Below are positions 49,933 through 58,582 of a DNA stretch of 64,000 bases, piece after piece. The stretch lies in the NCBI RefSeq assembly GCF_048263965.1, contig NZ_JBLXDO010000010.1:62001-126000 (forward strand). The letters run 5' to 3'. Below the pieces are notes generated by a model. The model did not search any database. It was given only the letters and a program-made list of their open reading frames with translations, and had not been told where the DNA came from. Both the position numbers and the translations under genes were made by a program. Each line of letters opens with the position of its first letter. The stretch's first letter is position 1. This DNA comes from Ferrimonas sp048263965 (GTDB lineage: Bacteria; Pseudomonadota; Gammaproteobacteria; Enterobacterales; Shewanellaceae).

Positions 49933-50065
49933 AGATCACCTCCTGAATTCAACTGTGTTCAGTCTAGACGGCGAACCCAAATCAGGCTTTGCTGTCATCG
50001 CCCTTTACCCAGGGACATCAGTTTTCTATCCTCGAACACAGAGAGAAAAGTCAGGAGTCACTCCT

Positions 50066-50620
50066 TTGCCATCACGAGGATTTACCCTCATAGAGATCGT
50101 GGTCGTCATCATTCTGCTGGCGCTGCTCGCGACAGTGGCCTTGCCACGCTTTATCTCCCTGAATGACGATGCCCACCAGGCCCAGGCCAGAACCATCTTT
50201 GGCGCATTCAGTTCTGCGGTCGGCCAGTTTCACGGCCTGTGCATGGCCAGGGGCGGCGATATCGTTGGTCAGGGTGCCCTGGGGATTGGCGGCGGCCTCG
50301 ATTTTCCGGAGTTGGGCGTCCGCTCCAGTACCCTGGGCAGTTGCTACCCGGAGGCTGGCCTTGGAGATGGCCGAATCAGTGACTTTGCCGACTGCCTGCA
50401 GACGGTGGAGGGACTGCTCGAACCGATTCCCGAGCACAACATCAGCGCCCTGCCCCAAAACGAGGCCAGCTACCAGGACGCGGCCAACTACCACACCCTG
50501 GTGATCCATTACGCTGGTGTCCACCAGTGTGACCTCTACTATGTCGCCTCCGGTGAGGGCCTGGCCAGCCCCAGGCTCACCTATAACGGCCTGACCGGGG
50601 AGATCACCACCCGCTACTGA
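50066..50620 (+). CDS. Type IV prepilin-like (pseudopilin) protein
   Basis: A 184-residue protein starting at TTG 50066, with AGGAG eight bases before it. The N-terminus MPSRGFTLIEIVVVIILLALLATVALPRF is the class III prepilin signal: prepilin peptidase cuts after Gly5 and the next residue is Phe. It keeps Glu5 of the mature protein. The soluble part has a disulphide-like pair (residues near 58 and 94) and ends ITTRY. It lies outside any pilus operon, which is typical of MSHA-like minor pilins or stray pseudopilins. An upstream frame from 49955 is discarded. Confidence 0.82.
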   Translation: MPSRGFTLIEIVVVIILLALLATVALPRFISLNDDAHQAQARTIFGAFSSAVGQFHGLCMARGGDIVGQGALGIGGGLDFPELGVRSSTLGSCYPEAGLGDGRISDFADCLQTVEGLLEPIPEHNISALPQNEASYQDAANYHTLVIHYAGVHQCDLYYVASGEGLASPRLTYNGLTGEITTRY

Positions 50621-50633
50621 TGGGTTGAGAGCA

Positions 50634-50662
50634 TAAAAAAACGGGGCCTATGGCCCCGTTTC
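50634..50662. terminator. Bidirectional terminator between the pilin gene and nadA
   Basis: AACGGGGCC-TAT-GGCCCCGTT with a seven-A run on the left. It clearly ends nadA on the minus strand; the plus-strand T-run is shorter (TTT). Confidence 0.85.
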
Positions 50663-50679
50663 CTGTTATCGCCTTGGTG

Positions 50680-51744
50680 TCAGGCGTTGCCCTTTACCTG
50701 CATGCGCAGGTCGGCGGCAAAGTCCAGCATCCGGTTTAGCGGAATCATCGCCTTTTCAGCCAGAGACTCATCCACAAACACCTCATGATCCGTCAGGTCG
50801 TCGGTGTTCAGACAGCGCTCAATGGCCTGCAGGCCGTTCATCGCCATCCAGGGACAGTGAGCACAGCTGCGACAGGTCGCGCCATCACCGCCGGTGGGGG
50901 CCTCAAGGAAGGTTTTCTCCGGAGAGAGCTGCTGCATCTTGTAGAAGATGCCGCGGTCGGTGGCCACGATGAAGGTGTTGTTGGGCAGCTCCTGGCTGGC
51001 CTTGATCAGCTGACTGGTGGACCCCACGGCGTCGGCAATCTCGACAATGAAATCAGGCGACTCCGGATGCACCAGCACCGCCGCCTCGGGGTGCTGCTTC
51101 TTCAGGTCCACCAGGGCACGGTACTTGAACTCATCGTGCACCACACAGTGGCCCTGCCACATGATCATCTCGGCACCGGTCTGCTTGGCGATGTAGCCGC
51201 CCAGGTGACGGTCAGGCCCCCAGATGATCTTCTTGTCTTCGCTGTCCAGGTGCTCAACGATCTCCAGCGCAATGGAGGAGGTCACTACCCAGTCGGCACG
51301 GGCCTTCACCGCCGCCGAGGTGTTGGCGTACACCACCACGGTATGGTCAGGGTGCTGGTCGCAGAACTCACCAAATTTATCGGCGGGACAACCGATATCC
51401 AGGGAACAGGTGGCCTCAAGGGTCGGCATCAGCACCCGTTTCTCCGGGGTGAGAATCTTGGCGGTCTCCCCCATAAAGCGCACGCCCGCCACCACCAGAG
51501 TCTTGGCTGGGTGTTCGTTGCCGAAACGGGCCATCTCCAGGGAGTCAGCCACACAGCCACCGGTCTCCTCAGCCAGGGCCTGGATCTCGGGGTCGGTGTA
51601 GTAGTGCGCCACCAGAACGGCGTCTTTCTGCTTCAGCAGGGTCTTGATGCGCTCACGATACTGCTGCTTCTCCTCATCGCTCAGCTTGGCCGGCTTGGGC
51701 GGGAAGGGATAGTGCATATCGTCCAGTTGAGGGACTTCCATCAT
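50680..51744 (-). CDS. nadA: Quinolinate synthase NadA
   Basis: NadA (354 residues) condenses iminoaspartate with dihydroxyacetone phosphate to quinolinate in NAD synthesis. Three cysteines that hold the [4Fe-4S] cluster are present in EATCSLDIGCPAD, GHCVVHDEF and CAHCPWMAMN. Other conserved parts are LVAHYYTDPEIQALAEETGG and GVRFMGETAKIL. The length equals the family's. Either of the two first ATG codons can start it. It stands alone. Confidence 0.97.
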   Translation of the reverse strand: MMEVPQLDDMHYPFPPKPAKLSDEEKQQYRERIKTLLKQKDAVLVAHYYTDPEIQALAEETGGCVADSLEMARFGNEHPAKTLVVAGVRFMGETAKILTPEKRVLMPTLEATCSLDIGCPADKFGEFCDQHPDHTVVVYANTSAAVKARADWVVTSSIALEIVEHLDSEDKKIIWGPDRHLGGYIAKQTGAEMIMWQGHCVVHDEFKYRALVDLKKQHPEAAVLVHPESPDFIVEIADAVGSTSQLIKASQELPNNTFIVATDRGIFYKMQQLSPEKTFLEAPTGGDGATCRSCAHCPWMAMNGLQAIERCLNTDDLTDHEVFVDESLAEKAMIPLNRMLDFAADLRMQVKGNA

Positions 51745-51900
51745 GATTCTTTACAACAGCCTCTAATTTGGGTCTGACGCCATTATACCTAATTAGAACC
51801 GCCGTGCTAAGTCACAAAATCGATTAAGAAGGACAAAACTGTCTTAACTTTGGTGCATCAATAGGGTGGGAAATGGGCAGAAGGGCCAGAGCAGAATGCA

Positions 51901-51922
51901 GGCGGGCCCGGAAGGGCCCGCC
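51901..51922. terminator. GC-rich hairpin after the bkd operon
   Basis: GGCGGGCCC-GGAA-GGGCCCGCC is a perfect 9-bp stem with a tetraloop, 20 bp after the E2 stop codon. No T-run follows on either strand, so it is only a possible terminator or stabilising 3' hairpin. Confidence 0.4.
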
Positions 51923-51941
51923 ATAAAGGGGTTCATCGAAC

Positions 51942-53519
51942 TTAGCTGAGATGGAGCATCATCTCTGCCGGGTTCTCCAGCAGCGACTTCCACAGGTTAC
52001 AGAATCGGGCGATGGTGCCGCCGTCGATCACCCTGTGGTCGCCGGACCAGCTGACCTGCATGATGGTGCGCGCTTCCACCTCGCCCTTGTCGTTGAATCT
52101 GGGCAGCGTCTGCAGCTTACCCAGGGCGACAATGGCCACCTCTGGCTTGTTGATGATGGGAGTGGCCACGGTGCCACCCAGGGCGCCGATGTTGGACACC
52201 GACAGGGTGCCATCGCGCAGGTCTTCCGGGGAAACCCGGCCATCACGGGCCGCGGTGGTGAGTCGGGTCACCTCCTGGGCCACCTCGATAATAGACTTCT
52301 CCTGCACCTTCTTGACGTTGGGTACGATGAGTCCCATCTTACCGTCCACCGCCATGCCGATGTTGTGATCCCCCTTGTAGGTGATCTCGCTGCAGTCGTC
52401 GTTCACCTGGGCGTTCAGCACAGGGTACTCCTTGGCTGCCACAGACATCGCCTTGATGATAAAGGGCATCAGGGTCAGCTTGATCCCCTTGTCGGCATAA
52501 CGCTGCTTGAGGGAGGCGCGCAGGGCCACCAGTTCGGTCAGATCCAGCTCCTCACAATAGGTAAAGTGAGGAATGGTCTGCACCGAGGCGGTCATCTGCC
52601 TGGCCATGGCCGCCTTGATGCCGCGGATGGCTTCCACCCGGTCTTGAGAAGCGGGGGCTGCAGCTTGTACCACGGGCTGCGAAGCTGCCACTGGCTGGCT
52701 CGGACCATCCACAAAGGCCTGAATGTCCTCCTTGTAGACCCGGCCGTTCTTGCCACTGCCGGGCACCTCGGCGATATCCACATTCAGGGTCCGGGCCATG
52801 CGCCGCACCGCCGGGCTGGCCAGGGCCTTACCCTGGGCCACGGCGCCACTGTCGGCGGCTATCTGGCGGCTCACCGGTTCAGGCGCCTGTGCCGGCACCT
52901 CTGCCGCTGGAGCAGGCTCCGCTTTGGCAGGCTCGGCCGAAGTCGCACCACTCACCTTGAGGGAGAACAGCGGCTCATGCACCTTGGCGATCTCCCCCTT
53001 CTGGTAGTGAAGCTTGTGGATGGTGCCACTCTTCACCGCCGGGATCTGCACCAGGGCCTTATCGGTCATCACGTCACAGATGGGCTGGTCCTCGACTACC
53101 TCATCCCCTTCGCTCACCAGCCATTCGGCCACTTCACACTCGACGATCCCCTCGCCGATGTCCGGCAGGATAAACTCCTCCACCTGCTCGCCCTGGGGGA
53201 CAGCAGCAGACTCGGCCTTGGGGGCCTGTGGCTCAGGCGCCTTGGCGGGGACAGCCGGTGCGGCCACCTCAGCGCTGGCACCGTTGAGCTCCACCGAGAA
53301 CAGCGGCTCATGCACCTTGGCCACCTGGCCCTTTTTGTAGTGCAGTTTGACCACCTTGCCATCGTAGGGGGCGGGGATCTCCACCAGGGCCTTGTCTGTC
53401 ATCACCTCGGCGACCACCTGATCCTCTTTGATCTCGTCACCTTCGGCCACCAGCCAATCCATCACCTCACACTCGACGACACCTTCGCCGATGTCCGGCA
53501 GGATAAATTCCTTAATCAT
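51942..53519 (-). CDS. bkdB: Branched-chain 2-oxoacid dehydrogenase E2 (dihydrolipoamide acyltransferase)
   Basis: A 525-residue E2 core protein that moves acyl groups from E1 to CoA. It has two lipoyl domains, with lipoate lysines at about 43 (MTDKALVEIP) and 154 (MTDKALVQIP). Alanine/proline-rich linkers follow, then an E3-binding domain near residues 233-270 (ASPAVRRMARTLNVDIAEVPGSGKNGRV), and the acyltransferase domain with SWSGDHRVIDGGTIARF including catalytic His. Two lipoyl domains are the Shewanella/Vibrio-like form. The last gene of the operon; no E3 gene is in the window. Confidence 0.93.
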   Translation of the reverse strand: MIKEFILPDIGEGVVECEVMDWLVAEGDEIKEDQVVAEVMTDKALVEIPAPYDGKVVKLHYKKGQVAKVHEPLFSVELNGASAEVAAPAVPAKAPEPQAPKAESAAVPQGEQVEEFILPDIGEGIVECEVAEWLVSEGDEVVEDQPICDVMTDKALVQIPAVKSGTIHKLHYQKGEIAKVHEPLFSLKVSGATSAEPAKAEPAPAAEVPAQAPEPVSRQIAADSGAVAQGKALASPAVRRMARTLNVDIAEVPGSGKNGRVYKEDIQAFVDGPSQPVAASQPVVQAAAPASQDRVEAIRGIKAAMARQMTASVQTIPHFTYCEELDLTELVALRASLKQRYADKGIKLTLMPFIIKAMSVAAKEYPVLNAQVNDDCSEITYKGDHNIGMAVDGKMGLIVPNVKKVQEKSIIEVAQEVTRLTTAARDGRVSPEDLRDGTLSVSNIGALGGTVATPIINKPEVAIVALGKLQTLPRFNDKGEVEARTIMQVSWSGDHRVIDGGTIARFCNLWKSLLENPAEMMLHLS

Positions 53520-53530
53520 GCTGCGCTCCC

Positions 53531-54508
53531 TTAAAACTCTACGCTGGCCTTGATGGCTTCAAAGATCTTCAGATGATCCGCCATATGCGCCTGCTCCAGC
53601 GCCAGGGGGTATGGAGTGTCCATGCCACACACCCGGGCGATGGGGGACTCCAGATGCAGGAAGCACTCCTGCTGAATGGTGGCGGCGATTTCGCCGGCAA
53701 AACCGCCGGTGATGGGCGCTTCATGGCTCACCAGCAAACGGCCGGTCTTGCATACCGACTTGGCCACGGTGTCCACGTCCCAGGGCAGCAGGGTACGCAG
53801 GTCGATGATCTCACAGCTGATGCCGATGTCGGCTGCCATCTTGGCGGCCTTCTCAATCAGCTCCATCTGGGCACCCCAGCCCAGCAGGGTGATGTCGCTG
53901 CCGCTCTGTACCACCTCTGCCTTGGAGAGGCTGATGGTGTACTCGCCCTCGGGCACCTCGCCCACGGAGGCTCGGTAGAGACGTTTGGGCTCGAAGAACA
54001 CCACAGGGTTGTCGTCGCGGATAGAGGCCAACAGCAATCCCTTGGCCTCATAGGGATTACGCGGCACCACAATTTTCAGCCCTGGGGTGTGGGTAAAGTA
54101 GGCCTCCGGGGACTGGGAGTGGTAGTGACCGCCGGCGATGCCACCGCCATAGGGGGTGCGCACGGTCAGGCGGCCGACGTCAAACTCGTTGCCGGAGCGG
54201 TAACGGAACTTGGCGGACTCGTTAACCAACTGGTCAAAGGCCGGGAAGATGTAGTCGGCAAATTGGATCTCGGCGATGGCGGTGCTGCCCTGGGCAGCCA
54301 GACCATTGGCAAAGCCGATGATCCCCTGCTCGGTGAGCGGGGTGTTGAAGCAACGCTCCTTGCCGTACTTCTCCTGCAGTTTGGAGGTGGCGCGGAACAC
54401 GCCGCCGAAGTGGCCGACGTCCTCACCAAACACCACGGCGGAGTCATCGGTGGCCATGGCGATGTCCATGGCGCTGTTGATCGCTTGTAACAGGTTCATC
54501 TGGGCCAT
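53531..54508 (-). CDS. bkdA2: Branched-chain 2-oxoacid dehydrogenase E1 beta subunit
   Basis: This 325-residue subunit helps form the thiamine diphosphate site with the alpha subunit. The motifs MAQMNLLQAINSAMDIAM, VVFGEDVGHFGGVFRAT, NTPLTEQGIIGFANGLA and YFTHTPGLKIVVPRNPYEAKGLL are typical of the E1beta family. It starts 3 bp after E1alpha and is followed by E2 after 11 bp. This arrangement fits bkd or acetoin/pyruvate operons; E1alpha features favour branched-chain oxoacids. Confidence 0.93.
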   Translation of the reverse strand: MAQMNLLQAINSAMDIAMATDDSAVVFGEDVGHFGGVFRATSKLQEKYGKERCFNTPLTEQGIIGFANGLAAQGSTAIAEIQFADYIFPAFDQLVNESAKFRYRSGNEFDVGRLTVRTPYGGGIAGGHYHSQSPEAYFTHTPGLKIVVPRNPYEAKGLLLASIRDDNPVVFFEPKRLYRASVGEVPEGEYTISLSKAEVVQSGSDITLLGWGAQMELIEKAAKMAADIGISCEIIDLRTLLPWDVDTVAKSVCKTGRLLVSHEAPITGGFAGEIAATIQQECFLHLESPIARVCGMDTPYPLALEQAHMADHLKIFEAIKASVEF

Positions 54509-54511
54509 GGG

Positions 54512-55687
54512 TTACGCCTCCTTGCCACTGTCTGCGGGGTAGTGGTCGGGGTAACGAGCCATGTGATCCCGGGTCTCTTGCAGTTGTTTCTCCAGGTGCT
54601 CGGGTACGGTGTCGTACACGTCGGTCACCAGGGTATCGTAGGCGGGTTTGGGCAGGGTTTCCGCCACCTTCACCGCCGCCAGCACCTCCTTGCGGTACTG
54701 GTCATAGAGGGCCTCGTCCTGCTCCTCACTCCACCAGCCCTGGGCCAGCAGCCACAGTTTGAAGCGCAGCACAGGGTCGTGCTCGCGCCACTTGGCCTCC
54801 TCCTCACGGGAGCGGTAGCCGGAGGGATCGTCTGAGCTGGAGTGCGCTCCCAGGCGGTAGCTCATTGCCTCAATCAGCACCGGCTTGTTCTCCGCCACGG
54901 CGATGGCGCGGGCCTGCTGAGTGGCGGCCAGTACCGCCAGCATGTCGTTGCCGTCCACCCGGATGGTGTTGATGCCATACCCCACACCACGGGGGGCGAT
55001 GCCGTCGCCGGCAAACTGCTCTGAGGTGGGGGTGGAGATGGCGTAACCATTGTTGCGGCAGAAGAAGATGGCCGGGCAGTTGAGCACCGCCGCCATGTTC
55101 AAACCGGCGTGGAAGTCGCCCTCGGACGCGGCGCCTTCACCGAAGTAACACAGGGTCACCGCCTCTTTACCCGCCCGCTTCTGACCATAGGCGTAGCCGG
55201 CGGCCTGGGGGATCTGGGTGCCCAGAGGCGAGGAGACCGTCATGTAGTTGAGCTCGTTGCTGCCGTAGTGGATCGGCATCTGACGGCCCTTACCCAGGTC
55301 CTTCACATTGGAGAACATCTGGTTCATGAACTGCTCGGTGGTAAAACCGCGATATCGCAGGGCGGCCTGTTCACGGTACTGGGCCATGATCATGTCATCC
55401 TGGCCCAGGGCTGCGGCGCTGCCCACCACGGCGGCTTCTTCGCCGATGCAGGTCATGTAGAAGCTGATGCGGCCCTGACGCTGGGCGGCCAACATCCGCT
55501 CATCCAGCACCCGGGTAAACACCGCGGTGTCGTAGATTTTGAGCGCCAGTTCCTGATCAATGTCAGGCAGGGTGGCGCCGGGGTAAGGGGTTCCGTCGGA
55601 CTGCAAGATCTTAAGTTCAGGGATCTTCAAAGCGTGACCCGAGGTCATGACCGCCTTGTGCACCTGATGCTGAGGTTCGAGGCTCAT
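54512..55687 (-). CDS. bkdA1: Branched-chain 2-oxoacid dehydrogenase E1 alpha subunit
   Basis: This 391-residue subunit carries the thiamine diphosphate binding motif (GEGAASEGDFHAGLNMAAVLNCPAIFFCRNNGYAIS; GDG here as GEG with NN end). RGFTTEQFMNQMFSN and YRLGAHSSSDDPSGYRS (phosphorylation-loop-like) support a branched-chain E1alpha. I start at the ATG at 55687 (MSLEPQHQ) with GGAAG upstream; a longer frame crosses the promoter and palindrome. It heads the three-gene operon breaking down Val, Leu and Ile oxoacids. Confidence 0.93.
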   Translation of the reverse strand: MSLEPQHQVHKAVMTSGHALKIPELKILQSDGTPYPGATLPDIDQELALKIYDTAVFTRVLDERMLAAQRQGRISFYMTCIGEEAAVVGSAAALGQDDMIMAQYREQAALRYRGFTTEQFMNQMFSNVKDLGKGRQMPIHYGSNELNYMTVSSPLGTQIPQAAGYAYGQKRAGKEAVTLCYFGEGAASEGDFHAGLNMAAVLNCPAIFFCRNNGYAISTPTSEQFAGDGIAPRGVGYGINTIRVDGNDMLAVLAATQQARAIAVAENKPVLIEAMSYRLGAHSSSDDPSGYRSREEEAKWREHDPVLRFKLWLLAQGWWSEEQDEALYDQYRKEVLAAVKVAETLPKPAYDTLVTDVYDTVPEHLEKQLQETRDHMARYPDHYPADSGKEA

Positions 55688-55739
55688 TATTTCGCTTCCG
55701 TCTTGTGTCTGGGGCCAACATCCGTGGCCGTTTATTATC

Positions 55740-55757
55740 TCCGGACCTAGGTCCGGA
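55740..55757. promoter_or_regulatory. Perfect 18-bp palindrome at the bkd promoter
   Basis: TCCGGACCTAGGTCCGGA is its own reverse complement. It lies 53 bp before the E1alpha start, with a -10-like GATAAT (minus strand) just downstream, so a repressor bound here would block the promoter. I do not know a regulator with this site. Confidence 0.55.
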
Positions 55758-55877
55758 ATTGTTATGTTTGGGCTAAGGTTACTGCCTGCCCAGAGGGTGC
55801 TCAAGGCGAGAGCCATCCATGATCGCGATCACACTTTGTCAGCTGTATCGCAATATTTACAGTGACTTCTCATCAAA

Positions 55878-55909
55878 GCGCCCTACAGGTGATTCTATCT
55901 GTAGAGCGC
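55878..55909 (-). terminator. Terminator of astE
   Basis: On the minus strand GCGCTCTACAG pairs with CTGTAGGGCGC (one wobble) around a 10-base loop, followed by TTT. It ends the astE transcript. Confidence 0.65.
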
Positions 55910-55922
55910 CCCGGCACCGAAT

Positions 55923-56969
55923 CTACTCAAATCTGTCGTCTATCTCTGTGGGCACCACGGTCAGCAGCGCCCTCTGGCCGATGGCCACGTTGGCGTTGGG
56001 GAAGATGATCGACTCCGCCACCTCCCCAACCCTCACCTCCAACTCGCCATCGTTGGCCAGCAGATGGCCCGGGGCAAACTCGGTGAAGTTGGCCTGATCG
56101 TCGGCAAAGGTGAACTGAAAATCCTCATGGTGCTTGTTCACCACCTGGCTCACATCGAACACCACGCTCTGTTCCAGGGGCGGGTACTCCAGCGCCTCGG
56201 CGGCAATCAACCTGGCCAGCTGGGCCTTGCACGCCTCGAAGCGGCTCATGTCGTTGTGGCCAAAGGGGAACACCTTGCCCAGCTCCACGGTAAAAGCATC
56301 GGCGCCAAACTCGTTGGAGGAGAAGTAGCTGTAGGTGGTGGTGGGGTTGTGAGACAGCAGTATGGTCTCCACGCCACACCCGGCCAGGAATCGAATCTGC
56401 TCGATGCTCCAGGGACGCCCCGGGCGGTAGGGATAAACCGCAAACTTCTCCCGCTGGGAGTCACGGATGGCGGTATGCAGGTCGTAGTGGAACCGCTTGC
56501 GCCCCGGCTCCTTGAAAAACTCTCTGACCGTCTGCTCCAGCAAAGCGGCGCGACGCTTCTCGTCGTTGGGCTCTCCCTTGGCGTGGGCACCACTGAACAA
56601 CCGGTTCATGTTCTCTGCCACGCCCCGGGTGCCATTGACCATCGCCTGGGTATTGCCCAGTTGCACCAGCAGCCGCTGGCGACAGGTGAGGCTGCCATCG
56701 ATGATGGCGTTCACCAGATCATTCACCAGCTCTATGGGAGCGGTCTCATTGCCGTGGACACCACAGGAAAGCACAATGTCGCTGTCGCCGGGCTCAGCCG
56801 GTTCGATGGCCAGGATGCCGGTGTCGATGAGGGTCAGTAGGGTGCCGTCGGCCAGTGTGCGGCTTTGCGGCTGCTTGCGGGGATGGGGATGGGCCAAGGT
56901 CAGCGCCAAAAGATCCTGGTGTTCAAATAACACGTCGCACTCCAATTGCTTTTTTCTTGTGCCGGCCAT
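55923..56969 (-). CDS. astE: Succinylglutamate desuccinylase AstE
   Basis: AstE (348 residues) performs the last step of the arginine succinyltransferase pathway, giving glutamate and succinate. It is a zinc carboxypeptidase-like enzyme: CGVHGNETAPIELVNDLV gives His and Glu, and FHYDLHTAIRDSQREKF gives the second His. SHNPTTTYSYFSSNEFGADAFTVELGKV contains the active Glu. The other ast genes are not in the window. The gene lies alone with its own terminator. Confidence 0.94.
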   Translation of the reverse strand: MAGTRKKQLECDVLFEHQDLLALTLAHPHPRKQPQSRTLADGTLLTLIDTGILAIEPAEPGDSDIVLSCGVHGNETAPIELVNDLVNAIIDGSLTCRQRLLVQLGNTQAMVNGTRGVAENMNRLFSGAHAKGEPNDEKRRAALLEQTVREFFKEPGRKRFHYDLHTAIRDSQREKFAVYPYRPGRPWSIEQIRFLAGCGVETILLSHNPTTTYSYFSSNEFGADAFTVELGKVFPFGHNDMSRFEACKAQLARLIAAEALEYPPLEQSVVFDVSQVVNKHHEDFQFTFADDQANFTEFAPGHLLANDGELEVRVGEVAESIIFPNANVAIGQRALLTVVPTEIDDRFE

Positions 56970-57019
56970 TGTAGCCTCAGAAGCGGGAAAGCGGCACCCC
57001 GGACGATTAAGATTCGGGG

Positions 57020-57047
57020 TTGCAATCTGTCATGGAGCTGATACAGT
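57020..57047 (+). promoter_or_regulatory. Candidate sigma-70 promoter of msrA
   Basis: TTGCAA and TACAGT are 16 bp apart. The MetJ-like boxes begin 5 bp after the -10, so they would cover the transcription start. Confidence 0.4.
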
Positions 57048-57051
57048 TTAC

Positions 57052-57083
57052 GGACATTTGGACGTTTAGCCGTCTAGAAATCC
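57052..57083 (+). promoter_or_regulatory. Four tandem MetJ-like boxes before msrA
   Basis: Consecutive 8-base units GGACATTT, GGACGTTT, AGCCGTCT and AGAAATCC are in perfect register and match the met box AGACGTCT at 5, 6, 7 and 5 of 8 positions. MetJ binds at least two adjacent boxes. The msrA start is 18 bp downstream. Confidence 0.5.
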
Positions 57084-57101
57084 AGATTAAGGAGTCAGGT
57101 T

Positions 57102-57584
57102 ATGGCCATTGCCACCTTCGGTGCAGGATGTTTTTGGGGTGTAGAGCAGTTCTTCAAGGAGCTCGATGGCGTGACTTCGGCGGTGTGTGGCTACATGGGC
57201 GGCCAGCAGGACAACCCCAGCTATGAGCAGGTAAAAACAGGAGAATCCGGCCACGCCGAAGTGGTGCAGGTGGAGTTCGATGAATCCAGGATCAGCTATC
57301 AGCAACTGCTGGATACCTTCTGGCAGTTCCACAACCCCACCACGGTGAATCAGCAGGGTGAGGATCATGGCAGCCAGTACCGCAGTGTGGTGTTCTTCCA
57401 CGACGACACCCAGCGTGACACCGCAGAGGCCTCCAAGGCACACCAACAGGCAGAGGGATATTGGAAAGAGAAGACCATAGTCACCGCCATCGAACCGGTA
57501 ACCACCTTCTTCCGCGCCGAAGAGTACCACCAGGGCTACTTCGACAAGCACGACCTGCCCAGCTGCCACATCGCACTGTACTGA
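57102..57584 (+). CDS. msrA: Peptide methionine sulfoxide reductase MsrA
   Basis: MsrA (160 residues) reduces methionine-S-sulfoxide in proteins. The active-site motif is GAGCFWGVEQFF with catalytic Cys10, close to the N-terminus as in short MsrA forms. EDHGSQYRSVVFF and EEYHQGYFDK are also typical. A strong AAGGAG ribosome site precedes it. The promoter carries MetJ-like boxes, consistent with methionine-linked control. Confidence 0.95.
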   Translation: MAIATFGAGCFWGVEQFFKELDGVTSAVCGYMGGQQDNPSYEQVKTGESGHAEVVQVEFDESRISYQQLLDTFWQFHNPTTVNQQGEDHGSQYRSVVFFHDDTQRDTAEASKAHQQAEGYWKEKTIVTAIEPVTTFFRAEEYHQGYFDKHDLPSCHIALY

Positions 57585-57624
57585 GGCAGACCTCTCGACC
57601 AAGCCGCTGCTTCCGGCCTGAGCG

Positions 57625-58134
57625 CTAAAGGGTCAGGGGAAGCACCGCTATGGGGGGGCGCTCAAAGGTAAGATCCCACAACTGCCTCGCCTCGTTGAAG
57701 TGGCGCCGGGTGCACTGAAAGCCAAATTTCTCCAGGATCCTCGCGGATGCGGCATTCTGCTCAAAGGCTTCCGCCACCAGAGGCGCATCGGGGTGGTGCT
57801 CCGCCACCCAGAGCATCAGCGCCGCCATTGAGGCACTGCCCAGTCCCTGTCCCCAGTAACGTCGGGCCAGCTTATAGCCCACCTCGTAGTGGGCGCTCTC
57901 CCCCCGGTAGAAGGCGGCGGTACCTACGCTGCCGAGAACGGGGTGTTCCACCACCCACAGCTTCAATCCCTCGGGGTCGTCGTACCCCGCCAGCAAACTT
58001 GGCATCTGCTGCTGGATCTGCGCCAGTGTCTGCGGGCCGCGGTCGGTAAAGCGCATCACTTGTGGGTCGCGCTCCAGCTCATAAAGCCACTGCTCATCCT
58101 CCGCCGTCAGTGGCCTGAGGCTCAATTCGGTCAA
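57625..58134 (-). CDS. GNAT-family N-acetyltransferase (RimJ/RimL type)
   Basis: A 169-residue protein resembling ribosomal-protein acetyltransferases: LSLRPLTAEDEQWLYELERDPQVMRF at the start, GYKLARRYWGQGLGSASMAALMLW (acetyl-CoA binding QGLGSA) and SARILEKFGFQCTRRH. It acetylates an unknown amine. It starts at a TTG with AAGGAG seven bases before it. It follows the unknown gene after 10 bp, so the two are probably co-transcribed. Confidence 0.85.
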   Translation of the reverse strand: MTELSLRPLTAEDEQWLYELERDPQVMRFTDRGPQTLAQIQQQMPSLLAGYDDPEGLKLWVVEHPVLGSVGTAAFYRGESAHYEVGYKLARRYWGQGLGSASMAALMLWVAEHHPDAPLVAEAFEQNAASARILEKFGFQCTRRHFNEARQLWDLTFERPPIAVLPLTL

Positions 58135-58144
58135 GACTTTCTCC

Positions 58145-58552
58145 TTAGTTCTGCTCCGGGGTTTCGATGCGATCTGCCACTACCCTGCCCTGCTCTATCT
58201 CCAGCACCCGGGCCCGTTCATAGATCAGCTTAAAATCCAGTTCCGGTTTGCAGTCCAGCAGCTCCCCCTGGGGTAGGAGCAACTCCCCGCTGAACCAATG
58301 GGCAAACACCGGGCCGTCGGTGAGCCGGTACTTCCCCCTGATCTCCTTCAGATACAACTGGCCCGATTCTATGGTCCAGGTACCCAGGTATTCACGCCAG
58401 CAACAGGAGGACAGCAGGGCTCTGTCCACCGCCTCCCACTCGGCTTCGGCACGCGCCGCGACGCCCTGCCCAAGCTCCGGCAGCAACGGCCAATCATCGA
58501 GAACATGAAACTCACCATCAAGATAGATAAAATCGGGAGTCTGTGCGGTCAT
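58145..58552 (-). CDS. Unknown protein, 135 residues
   Basis: I do not recognise a family by name. The sequence contains YLGTWTIESGQLYLKEIRGK, then AHWFSGELLLPQGELL and LIYERARVLEIEQGRVV. It looks like a small cytosolic beta-rich protein without signal or membrane segment. GGAG precedes the ATG by six bases. It is the first full gene of the unit ending with the acetyltransferase. Confidence 0.75.
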   Translation of the reverse strand: MTAQTPDFIYLDGEFHVLDDWPLLPELGQGVAARAEAEWEAVDRALLSSCCWREYLGTWTIESGQLYLKEIRGKYRLTDGPVFAHWFSGELLLPQGELLDCKPELDFKLIYERARVLEIEQGRVVADRIETPEQN

Positions 58553-58582
58553 CGGCCTTCTCCTTTACATCCTCAAAACTGG

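Noticed and set aside
51951..53534. 527-codon frame opposite the E2 gene
   Set aside because: Antisense shadow of a clear two-lipoyl-domain E2 protein.
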